From the NCBI RefSeq assembly GCF_021545845.1, contig NZ_CP088923.1:1240001-1304000 (forward strand): a stretch of DNA of 64,000 nucleotides, read 5' to 3'. Both the position numbers and the translations under genes were made by a program. Below the pieces are notes generated by a model. It did not search any database, was not told the origin of the DNA, and worked only from the letters and a program-made list of their open reading frames with translations. Positions within the stretch are counted from its first letter, which is position 1; each line of letters starts with the position of its first letter. The DNA is from Rhodanobacter thiooxydans. GTDB taxonomy: Bacteria; Pseudomonadota; Gammaproteobacteria; Xanthomonadales; Rhodanobacteraceae. Of this stretch, positions 57,510 through 64,000 are shown piece by piece.

Positions 57510-58786
57510 GCGCCGGCGAGGCCATCGACCGCGAGCAGTTCGCCACCACGGCGCTGACCACGCGCATCGCTTTCGTGCTGGAGCTGGCGCGGCGGCTGCA
57601 CCAGTACGGCACCTCGGCGCCGCGGCTGGAAATGGCCATTGCCGGTGCGGCGCAGCGGCTGGGGATGTCGGCCGACGTGTGGTCCAGCCCCACCGCGATC
57701 ATCATCTCGTTCGCCGACCTCGCCCAGGGCGAGGAAGGCGTGGCACAGACTACCCAGGTGATGCGGCTGGCGCCGGGCGAGGTGAATCTGGAGCGGTTGT
57801 GCCAGGCCGACGACATCGCCGACCGCGCGATCGCCGGCGAACTGGGCCTGCGCGAGGGTTTCCGCCGCTTGCGCGAGCTGGGCCGGCCCGACACGCGGCG
57901 CGAGAAGATCGGCTCGATCGCCAGCTACGGGCTGTCCGCGGCCAGCATCGCGGCGTTGTTCCTGCACAGCGCCTGGGTGGACCTGGTGGTGGCCGGCGCG
58001 ATCGGCGCCGGCATCGGCTGGATCACCCTGCTCGCCGGCAGCCGGCCGCGACTGGCGGTGGCCAGCGATGCGATCTGCGCGCTGGTAGCCACCACCGTGG
58101 CGATCGTGGTGAGCGCGTTCGTGGTGCCGCTGGCGATCAAGTCGGTAGTGCTGGCCAGCCTGATCATCCTGGTGCCGGGCATGTCGCTGACCAACGCCGT
58201 GCGCGAGATCTCCAGCGGGCACCTGGTTTCCGGCACGGCGCGCATGGGCGGCGCCATGTCGACCTTGCTCAAGCTCACCTTCGGCACCATCGCGGCGACC
58301 CAGCTGTGCGCCGCCGTGGGCATCACCGCGCGCGACTTCGCACTGCCGGCGCTGCCGGCATGGACCGACTATCCGGCGCTGCTGGTCGCGGCGGTCGCGT
58401 TCGCCATCCTGTTCCGCGCGGCGCGGCGCGACTGGCCGGTGGTGATCGTGGCGGTGGTGCTCGGCTACCTGGCCACGCGCTGGGGCGGGGCGATCTCCGG
58501 CTCGCTGCCGGGCGCGCCGGTGGGGGTGTTCCTGGGCGGGCTGCTGCTCGGCGCGCTGGCGAACGTGTACGCGCGCTTTGCGCATCGCCCAGGCGCGGTC
58601 GTCCGCGAGCCGGGCATCCTGCTGCTGGTGCCGGGCAGCGTGGGCTTCCGCAGCGTATCGCTGCTGCTCGAACGCGATACCACGCCGAGCCTGGACACCG
58701 GCCTGCTGCTGGTGACCCTGCTGGTGTCGCTGGTTGCCGGGCTGATGTTCGGCGATCTGCTGGTATCGCCGCGCAGGTCCCTGTAA
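57506..58786 (+). CDS. ThrE-family threonine/serine exporter
   Basis: A 426-residue carrier with both halves typical of ThrE. The N-terminal domain (about 1-260) has LELARRLHQYGTSAPRLE and the conserved SPTAIIISF, plus five membrane segments (LIILVPGMSLTNAVREISSGHLVSG). A second five-segment domain (LPAWTDYPALLVAAVAFAILF...GFRSVSLLLE) follows. It likely exports small amino acids using the proton gradient. Translation is coupled to nfeD through ATGA overlap. The frame begins inside the nfeD end, and this ATG gives the expected N-terminus. Confidence 0.9.
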   Translation: MSAGEAIDREQFATTALTTRIAFVLELARRLHQYGTSAPRLEMAIAGAAQRLGMSADVWSSPTAIIISFADLAQGEEGVAQTTQVMRLAPGEVNLERLCQADDIADRAIAGELGLREGFRRLRELGRPDTRREKIGSIASYGLSAASIAALFLHSAWVDLVVAGAIGAGIGWITLLAGSRPRLAVASDAICALVATTVAIVVSAFVVPLAIKSVVLASLIILVPGMSLTNAVREISSGHLVSGTARMGGAMSTLLKLTFGTIAATQLCAAVGITARDFALPALPAWTDYPALLVAAVAFAILFRAARRDWPVVIVAVVLGYLATRWGGAISGSLPGAPVGVFLGGLLLGALANVYARFAHRPGAVVREPGILLLVPGSVGFRSVSLLLERDTTPSLDTGLLLVTLLVSLVAGLMFGDLLVSPRRSL

Positions 58787-58858
58787 AACAGAGGCAGCCG
58801 AAGACGTATTCCTCCGGCCGCCTTGTCCATCAAGACGACGAACCCGCTCGGCACGCTT

Positions 58859-58965
58859 GCCTCCTCCCCTGCAACGCAGGGGAGGAATGAGGAGGGGTTG
58901 CTCTTGGTTTAGACAAGATCAAAAGCTACCCCCTCCTGACCTCCCCCTGCCTTGCAGGGGGAGGA
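58859..58965. repeat. REP-like element, family R2 (inverted pair)
   Basis: CCCCTGCAACGCAGGGGAGG...GAGGGGTTGCTC with the inverted mate ACCCCCTCCTGACC...CCCTGCCTTGCAGGGGGAGG. It lies after thrE and before the terminator. Same family as 50338-50442. Confidence 0.75.
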
Positions 58966-59012
58966 ACCGGTATGTGTCGGCTGCATCAAACGGATGCGGC
59001 ATTGCCTCAAGT

Positions 59013-59046
59013 CAAAAAAAACGCCGGCACAAAGCCGGCGTTTTTG
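59013..59046. terminator. Bidirectional intrinsic terminator
   Basis: AAAAAAAACGCCGGC, a 5-base ACAAA loop, then GCCGGCGTTTTTG gives a stable stem with T-runs on both strands. It sits between convergent thrE and the H-NS gene and can end both transcripts. Confidence 0.93.
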
Positions 59047-59063
59047 TTGCAGTGGAACGGCAA

Positions 59064-59387
59064 TCAGACCGCCAGATCCTTTTCCTTCTTGCCGGCCTTC
59101 AGCGCGTCGTTGAACCAGTGCGGGCGCTTGCCGCGGCCGGACCAGGTCTGCGCGGGGTTGGCCGGGTTGCGGTATTTCGGCGGAACCGTTCCGGTGCTGC
59201 GTTTGGCCTTGCCGCGCGCGCCGCCGAAGATGTCCTCGAAGGCATAACCCTCGGCCTTGATCAGCGCATGCACTTTCTCGCGCAGCTTGACGACTTTTTC
59301 CTTGCGCAATTCATTCTGGCGCAGCTGGGCCTTGCTGATCAGGTCGGTGAGCTGGTTGTGATTCAGGTTCTTGATGTCGACGGCCAT
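59064..59387 (-). CDS. H-NS family nucleoid protein
   Basis: A 107-residue DNA-binding protein. The N-terminal half is a charged coiled coil for oligomerisation (LTDLISKAQLRQNELRKEKVVKLREKVHALIKAEG). The C-terminal half has the H-NS DNA-binding motif PKYRNPANPAQTWSGRGKRPHW with the AT-hook-like loop. This short form is typical of Xanthomonadales. ATG 59387 gives the canonical AVDIKNLNHNQL start. The upstream 200 bases are more AT-rich than the surroundings, as often found at autoregulated hns genes. Confidence 0.93.
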   Translation of the reverse strand: MAVDIKNLNHNQLTDLISKAQLRQNELRKEKVVKLREKVHALIKAEGYAFEDIFGGARGKAKRSTGTVPPKYRNPANPAQTWSGRGKRPHWFNDALKAGKKEKDLAV

Positions 59388-59610
59388 GATTGACTCCCGG
59401 TAAGTATCGGTATTAAGCGGTCTGGCGATGGTTTGGCCATTATCGGGAACAAAGCCCGACGCACTGGAAATTGTTGCAGTGGGCATTCTCGCTGATTTGC
59501 AGAATTGTTGTAAAGCGCAACACCACACGTGGACGATAGCTTCACATTAAGGGCGATTAATGTGCGGATGGTCGCGAGTTAGTCCGTCCGGTGGTTTCAT
59601 CGCGGCAATA
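59388..59610. other. AT-richer promoter region of the H-NS gene
   Basis: About 220 non-coding bases with stretches such as GAATTGTTGTAAAG and TTCACATTAAGGGCGATTAATG that stand out against the GC-rich background. It is a likely target for H-NS itself. No hexamer pair is clear enough to assign a start of transcription. Confidence 0.45.
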
Positions 59611-59637
59611 TAAAAACGGCCGCACTGGGCGGCCGCT
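59611..59637 (-). terminator. Intrinsic terminator of proS
   Basis: Read on the minus strand: CGGCCGC, loop CCAGT, GCGGCCG, then TTTTTA. The stem lies 25 bases past the proS stop. Confidence 0.85.
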
Positions 59638-59661
59638 TTGGCTAATGCGAATCCGGCTGGC

Positions 59662-61359
59662 TCAGCCGAGCAGGGCGAACAATTGCTCCTCGTTCAGCGA
59701 GCGGCTTTCGGCGTCTCCGCGCGCGCGATATTCCAGCGTGCCCGCGGCGAACCCGCGCTCGCTGACCACCACGCGGTGCGGAATGCCGATCAGCTCTATG
59801 TCGGCGAACATGCTGCCGGCACGCACGCCGCGGTCGTCCAGCACCGCCTCGATGCCGCGCTGGCCCAGCGTCTGGTACAGCGCCTCGGCCGCTGCGCTGA
59901 CGGCCGGCGAGTTCTTCGGGTTGATCACGCACACCGCCACCCGCCACGGCGCCATCGCTTCGGGCCAGAGGATGCCGGCGTCGTCGTGGCGCTGCTCGAT
60001 GGCGGCGGCGACGATGCGGCTGACGCCGATGCCGTAGCAGCCCATGGTCATCACCTGCGGCTTGCCGGTTTCGTCCACCACGGTGGCGCCGAGCGCCTCG
60101 GCGTACTTGGTGCCCAGCTGGAACACGTGGCCGACCTCGATGCCGCGGGCGAGGTGCAGCACGCCCTGGCCGTCGGGCGACAGGTCGCCCTCGACCACGT
60201 TGCGCAGGTCGGCGACGCGGGTGATGCGCGCATCGCGCTCCCAGTTTGCGCCGGTGAAGTGCGTACGGTCGGCATTGCCGCCGCAGACGAAGTCGGTCAG
60301 CACGGCAGCGTCGCGGTCGACGACCAGCGGGATCGACGCCGGCAGGCCGACCGGGCCGATGAAACCGGGGCGCGTGCCGGTGGCGGCGAGGATTTCCTCC
60401 TCGCTGGCGAGCACCGGCTCGCCCGGCAGTTCGGCCAGCTTGCCGGCCTTGACCTCGTTGACCTCGTGGTCGCCGCGCAGGCACAGCGCGACCAGGCCGT
60501 CGCGGCCGCGTAGCAGCAGGGTCTTTACGCATTGCTGCGGGCTGACCTTGAGGAAACCGGCGACGTCGCCGATGGTTTTCTGGGTGGGCGTGTCGACCCG
60601 CTGCAGGGCGGCGGCGGGAGCGGGACGTGCGGTGGTCGGCGCCAGTGCCTCGGCCTTTTCGAGATTCGCGGCGTAATCGGAGCCGTCGGAAAACGCGATG
60701 GCATCCTCGCCGGAATCGGCCAGCACCTGGAATTCGTGGCTGGCATTGCCGCCGATCGCGCCGGTATCGGCCTGCACCGCGCGGAAGGTCAACCCCAGGC
60801 GGGTGAAAATGCGCACGTAAGCCTGGTACATGGCGGCGTAGGTTTCGGCCAGCGAGTCCTGGCTCAGGTGGAACGAATAAGCGTCCTTCATCAGGAATTC
60901 GCGCGCACGCATCACGCCGAAACGCGGGCGGATCTCATCGCGGAACTTGGTCTGGATCTGGTAGAAATTGACCGGCAGCTGCTTGTAGCTTTTCAGCTCG
61001 TTGCGGGCGAAATCGGTAACCACTTCCTCATGGGTCGGGCCGTAGCAGAATTCCTGGCCCTTGCGATCCTTGATTTTCAGCAGCTGGCCGCCGAATTTCT
61101 CCCAGCGGCCGGTTTCTTCCCACAATTCCCTCGGCTGCACCGAAGGCATCAGCATTTCGATCGCGCCGGCGCGATCCATTTCCTCGCGCACGATGTTTTC
61201 CACCTTGCGCAGCACGCGCAGGCCCAGCGGGCTCCAGGTGTACAGGCCGGAGGCGAGCTTGCGGATCATGCCAGCGCGCAGCATCAGCTGGTGGCTGGCG
61301 ATTTCGGCGTCGGCGGGGACTTCCTTGACGGTGGCCAGGTGGAATTGGCTGAGGCGCAT
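59662..61359 (-). CDS. proS: Prolyl-tRNA synthetase
   Basis: Charges tRNA-Pro. The 565-residue bacterial-type enzyme has class II motif 1 ([29 protein letters not shown]), motif 2 ([27 protein letters not shown]) and motif 3 ([12 protein letters not shown]). The INS editing domain between motifs 2 and 3 (about 240-380) has TVPTQKT-like text and [10 protein letters not shown]. It hydrolyses mischarged Ala-tRNA-Pro. The C-terminal anticodon-binding domain is complete. It has its own terminator. Confidence 0.97.
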   Translation of the reverse strand: MRLSQFHLATVKEVPADAEIASHQLMLRAGMIRKLASGLYTWSPLGLRVLRKVENIVREEMDRAGAIEMLMPSVQPRELWEETGRWEKFGGQLLKIKDRKGQEFCYGPTHEEVVTDFARNELKSYKQLPVNFYQIQTKFRDEIRPRFGVMRAREFLMKDAYSFHLSQDSLAETYAAMYQAYVRIFTRLGLTFRAVQADTGAIGGNASHEFQVLADSGEDAIAFSDGSDYAANLEKAEALAPTTARPAPAAALQRVDTPTQKTIGDVAGFLKVSPQQCVKTLLLRGRDGLVALCLRGDHEVNEVKAGKLAELPGEPVLASEEEILAATGTRPGFIGPVGLPASIPLVVDRDAAVLTDFVCGGNADRTHFTGANWERDARITRVADLRNVVEGDLSPDGQGVLHLARGIEVGHVFQLGTKYAEALGATVVDETGKPQVMTMGCYGIGVSRIVAAAIEQRHDDAGILWPEAMAPWRVAVCVINPKNSPAVSAAAEALYQTLGQRGIEAVLDDRGVRAGSMFADIELIGIPHRVVVSERGFAAGTLEYRARGDAESRSLNEEQLFALLG

Positions 61360-61437
61360 GCGGGCGGTTCCGGCGTGGTGAAGACGCTTATTGTAGCGGC
61401 CCGCCGATACCCTCGCCGGACGGTGTGGCCGCAGCGG

Positions 61438-61854
61438 TCAGCCCCTGCAGTACTGGTCGTACTGCGCCTGGGTCGAGGCGGTCTGCTGCTTGCGCTGGTC
61501 GCCTTCCAGCGCTACGGATTTGCCGTTCTGCTGCATTACCACCGGGCCGCCAGCCTGCAATGCGGCGAGGTTGGTCTTCAGCGCCTCGCACAGCCTGCCG
61601 CGGTTTTCCGGCGTGTCGGCCACCGGCTTGGCGGGCTGGGCCGGGGTTTCGTTGTCGGGCGCCGTCCCGGCGGGGGCCGGCGCGACCAGCGGTGCCGACG
61701 TGCCGGTGGTGGTGATCTTCACGTACTTCGTGCCCTGCGTCGGCGCCGCTTCGGAGTAGTGCACGGTGCCGCTCGCATCCGTCCACTTGTAGACCTGGGC
61801 GGCGGCCAGCGGGGCCAGCAGCAGCAGCGCCACGGCAAGCAGCGAACGATGCAT
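61438..61854 (-). CDS. DUF4124 exported protein
   Basis: A 138-residue protein with signal peptide (MHRSLLAVALLLLAPLAAAQ) and the DUF4124 hallmark directly after cleavage: VYKWTDASGTVHYSEAAP. A Pro/Ala-rich linker and a short C-terminal helical region with two cysteines (RLCEALKTNLAAL; QYDQYCRG) follow. Periplasmic; function of the family unknown. A longer upstream start (61866 or 61899) is possible but spoils the signal peptide. Confidence 0.85.
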   Translation of the reverse strand: MHRSLLAVALLLLAPLAAAQVYKWTDASGTVHYSEAAPTQGTKYVKITTTGTSAPLVAPAPAGTAPDNETPAQPAKPVADTPENRGRLCEALKTNLAALQAGGPVVMQQNGKSVALEGDQRKQQTASTQAQYDQYCRG

Positions 61855-61964
61855 GGTGTTCTCCATTTTGCGGGAAATGCCGGTGCACCTTGTTATCACT
61901 CCGGCCTGCCGGACTCAAGCAGCCGATGGTTTACACTGCGCGCATCCCGTCACGGTCTTGATTC

Positions 61965-62747
61965 ATGAGCGAGCCCCTGCCCGTACGCCCGCCCCGTCAC
62001 CGGGGTATTTACCTGTTGCCGAACCTGTTCACCACGGGGGCGATGTTCGCCGGTTTCTACGCGATCATCGCCAGCATCGGCGGGCGTTATACCGAGGCCG
62101 CGGTGGCGGTGTTCATCGCTGCGCTGCTGGACGGCATGGATGGCCGCGTGGCGCGCATGACCGGCACCCAGACCGAGTTCGGCGTGCAGTACGACTCGCT
62201 GTCCGACCTGGTCAGTTTCGGCTTGGCGCCGGCACTGGTGATGTACACGTGGTCGCTGTCGACGCTGCGCGATTTCGGCCCGCTGTGGGGCAAGCTGGGC
62301 TGGGCTGCCGCATTCATCTACGCCGCCTGCGCCGCGCTGCGGCTGGCGCGCTTCAACACCCAGGTGGGCGTGGCCGACAAACGCTATTTCCAGGGGCTGG
62401 CCAGCCCGGCGGCGGCGGCGGTGTGCATGTCGTTCGTGTGGAGCGTGGACAAGTTCGGCCTGGCCGGCAGCGACTTCAGTTTCGTCACGGCAGTGCTGGC
62501 GGTGGTGGTCGGCCTGCTGATGGTCAGCCGCTTCCGCTATTTCAGCTTCAAGTCGCTGCCGATGGGCGACCGCCAGCGCGTGCCGTTCGTGTGGATGGTG
62601 GCGGCGGTGCTGCTGCTGGCGCTGCTGATCCTGGATACGCCGCGCGTGTTGTTCGTCGGCTTCACGGTCTATCTGTTGTCCGGCCCGGTGTGGACGATCT
62701 GGGGCCTGGCCACGCATCGGCGCCGGGTGCGGCGCGGCGCGACATGA
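61965..62747 (+). CDS. pssA: CDP-diacylglycerol-serine O-phosphatidyltransferase
   Basis: Makes phosphatidylserine, precursor of phosphatidylethanolamine. The 260-residue polytopic enzyme carries the CDP-alcohol phosphatidyltransferase signature DGxxAR-x8-GxxxDxxxD (LLDGMDGRVARMTG and TEFGVQYDSLSD). It has six or more membrane helices, which marks the integral-membrane type II PssA rather than the E. coli peripheral type. It overlaps the next gene by four bases. Confidence 0.95.
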   Translation: MSEPLPVRPPRHRGIYLLPNLFTTGAMFAGFYAIIASIGGRYTEAAVAVFIAALLDGMDGRVARMTGTQTEFGVQYDSLSDLVSFGLAPALVMYTWSLSTLRDFGPLWGKLGWAAAFIYAACAALRLARFNTQVGVADKRYFQGLASPAAAAVCMSFVWSVDKFGLAGSDFSFVTAVLAVVVGLLMVSRFRYFSFKSLPMGDRQRVPFVWMVAAVLLLALLILDTPRVLFVGFTVYLLSGPVWTIWGLATHRRRVRRGAT

Positions 62748-63232
62748 ACGCCGCCGCACGCCAGCACGCCGACGCCGCGCATCGCGCCCGCGTGCTGCGT
62801 GCGCTGGGTGTGACGCCGTGGCAGCGGCGGAGTGCGCCGGCGGTTGCCGTCGCGGGGGCTGGGCAGGACGCGCCAGCCGCGGCGGCGGGCGTGGCCTGCG
62901 TGGTGGTGTTGCCGCAGGGCTGCAGCGCGCGCGAACTGGACTTGCTCGGTCGCGCGCTGGCTACCTGCGGCGCCGCGCTGGCGCGTGCTGCACGGGTTAC
63001 CGCCAGCGATGGCCAGTTGGCCGCCGGCGTGCCCGAGGCACGCGCCTATCTGGTGTTCGGCGAGGCGCAGGCGCACGCGCTGGGCCGCGCGCTGCCGGCT
63101 GCGGCGCTACGCCAGGCGCAGATCGTGCTGGCCGACGAGCCGGCGCTGGTGCTGACCAGTGCCGGCGCCAAGCGGCGCCTGTGGAACGCGTTGCGCAGCG
63201 TGCGCCGCGCACTGGCCGCGGCCGGCGGCTGA
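62744..63232 (+). CDS. Candidate DNA polymerase III psi subunit (HolD-like)
   Basis: A 162-residue soluble protein immediately upstream of rimI, the place holD has in E. coli. Its N-terminus, LRALGVTPWQRRSAP with Trp26, resembles the clamp-loader-binding N-terminus of psi (QLGITQWSLRRP). Its end, SAGAKRRLWNALRSVRRAL, resembles the psi C-terminal helix (...ARAALWQQI...). The Ala-rich middle is not recognisable by eye. If correct it would link the clamp loader through chi to SSB. Assignment rests on synteny plus two short motifs, so it is a proposal rather than an identification. Confidence 0.55.
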   Translation: MNAAARQHADAAHRARVLRALGVTPWQRRSAPAVAVAGAGQDAPAAAAGVACVVVLPQGCSARELDLLGRALATCGAALARAARVTASDGQLAAGVPEARAYLVFGEAQAHALGRALPAAALRQAQIVLADEPALVLTSAGAKRRLWNALRSVRRALAAAGG

Positions 63233-63237
63233 AGGTC

Positions 63238-63708
63238 ATGGCCGCGGTGGTCAAGCCGGTGATCCAGGTGCGCGGCATGCGGGCCGAGGATCTGGAAGCG
63301 GTCAGCGTACTGGAAAACCTGTCTTACGAATTCCCGTGGTCGGCGGGCATCTTCGGCGACTGCCTGAAGGCGGGACACCCGTGCTGGGTGCTGTGCGTGG
63401 ACGGCGTGGTCGCCGGCTACGGCGTTCTGTCGACAGGCGCGGGCGAAGCGCATGTGCTGAACCTGTGCATCGGGCCGGATTACCGCGGCCGCGGCCTGGG
63501 CCGGCACCTGCTGGGCCGGTTGCTGGACATTGCGCGCTGGAATGGTGCCGGGCGGGTCTTCCTCGAGGTGCGGCCGTCGAATCCGCTGGCCAAGGCGTTG
63601 TACGAATCGGTGGGTTTCCACGAGATCGGCCGCCGGCCGCGCTACTACCCCGCACGCCACGGACGCGAGGACGCGATCGTGATGGTGCTGGAGCCCGGGA
63701 CTCCCTAG
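63238..63708 (+). CDS. rimI: Ribosomal protein S18 alanine N-acetyltransferase
   Basis: A 156-residue GNAT enzyme that acetylates the N-terminal Ala of ribosomal protein S18. It shows the RimI pattern: IQVRGMRAEDLEAVSVLENLSYEFPWSAGIFGDCL at the start, HVLNLCIGPDYRGRGLGRHLLGRLL as the acetyl-CoA loop, and FLEVRPSNPLAKALYESVGFHEIGRRPRYYP near the end. ATG 63238 follows the previous stop closely. Downstream lies a methyltransferase gene. Confidence 0.95.
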   Translation: MAAVVKPVIQVRGMRAEDLEAVSVLENLSYEFPWSAGIFGDCLKAGHPCWVLCVDGVVAGYGVLSTGAGEAHVLNLCIGPDYRGRGLGRHLLGRLLDIARWNGAGRVFLEVRPSNPLAKALYESVGFHEIGRRPRYYPARHGREDAIVMVLEPGTP

Positions 63709-63774
63709 CCGGCTGCGCCCGGCAGGCGCTGCAAGCGGGCCCGCCATGCAAACGCGATGGTGGCGGGTGTTAGC

Positions 63775-64000
63775 ATGCCGCCCGCATTCCATGCCGGAGT
63801 CTCTTCAGTGCAAGGGCAGTTTTCGACCGACTGGTTCCACCACAACATTCCGCATTGGGAGCAGTGGCTTGCTTCGTTGCGCGGCAAACCGGGCCTGCGC
63901 GCGCTGGAGATCGGCAGTTTCGAGGGGCGCTCGACCGCCTGGCTGTGCGAGAACATCCTGACCGCCGCGGACAGTTCGATCGACTGCCTAGACTTCTTCC
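63775..64000 (+). CDS. Class I SAM-dependent methyltransferase, 3'-truncated by window edge
   Basis: The frame starting at ATG 63775 (or GTG 63808, giving VQGQFSTDWFHHN) runs off the window. It shows WLASLRGKPGLRALEIGSFEGRSTAWLCENIL, with the glycine-rich SAM motif I (EIGSFEGRS), then an acidic strand (SSIDCLDFF). The form matches Methyltransf_24-type enzymes. Too little is present to suggest a substrate. Confidence 0.75.
   Translation, partial: MPPAFHAGVSSVQGQFSTDWFHHNIPHWEQWLASLRGKPGLRALEIGSFEGRSTAWLCENILTAADSSIDCLDFF

Overview
The window is GC-rich, densely coding chromosomal DNA from a gammaproteobacterium. Gene content and order point to the order Lysobacterales (Xanthomonadales), most likely a Rhodanobacteraceae member such as Rhodanobacter, Dyella or Luteibacter. 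This placement is inference from three things: the purL, glyA-nrdR-rib-nusB-thiL-pgpA, proS and pssA-rimI neighbourhoods; the H-NS type; and the many REP-like intergenic repeats. No rRNA, tRNA or CRISPR array was seen.

Layout. 1-10.4 kb: the 3' part of purL, a membrane protein, a GT2 glycosyltransferase, an EamA transporter, a DUF2127 protein, a methyltransferase and the cstA-ybdD carbon-starvation pair. 10.4-14.9 kb: DUF4197, peptide deformylase (def) with an overlapping DUF427 gene, and a 451-bp tandem copy of the def 3' end plus DUF427 that leaves a def fragment and a second intact DUF427. Next comes an orphan, less GC-rich gene whose promoter carries a perfect palindrome. 14.9-28.6 kb: housekeeping cluster pyrF, ettA, glyA, nrdR, ribD, FMN riboswitch, ribE, ribBA, IS110-family insertion sequence, ldcA, ribH, nusB, GNAT, thiL, pgpA. 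The riboflavin operon is interrupted by the IS and ldcA, and the RibA half of RibBA lacks its zinc cysteines.

28.6-42.4 kb: oxidoreductases, a Fur-box-controlled hemP pair, and a minus-strand operon (Rieske oxygenase, APC permease, TMADH-like flavoprotein) that looks like catabolism of an N-methylated or quaternary amine. A TPR-sulfotransferase followed by a TonB-dependent receptor completes this part.

42.4-56.1 kb is the most distinctive region. A 24-bp perfect palindrome and a consensus sigma-54 promoter precede an HlyD-type adaptor, one MacB-like ATPase and six FtsX/MacB-type permeases. The permeases are three tandem copies of a two-gene A/B module. A sigma-54 activator response regulator and its histidine kinase follow. 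This looks like a self-contained export system, with different REP-like hairpins between many of its genes. The substrate is unknown.

56.1-64 kb: SPFH protein, NfeD and a ThrE exporter; an H-NS protein; proS; a DUF4124 protein; pssA; a candidate divergent DNA polymerase III psi subunit (HolD); rimI; and the start of a methyltransferase.
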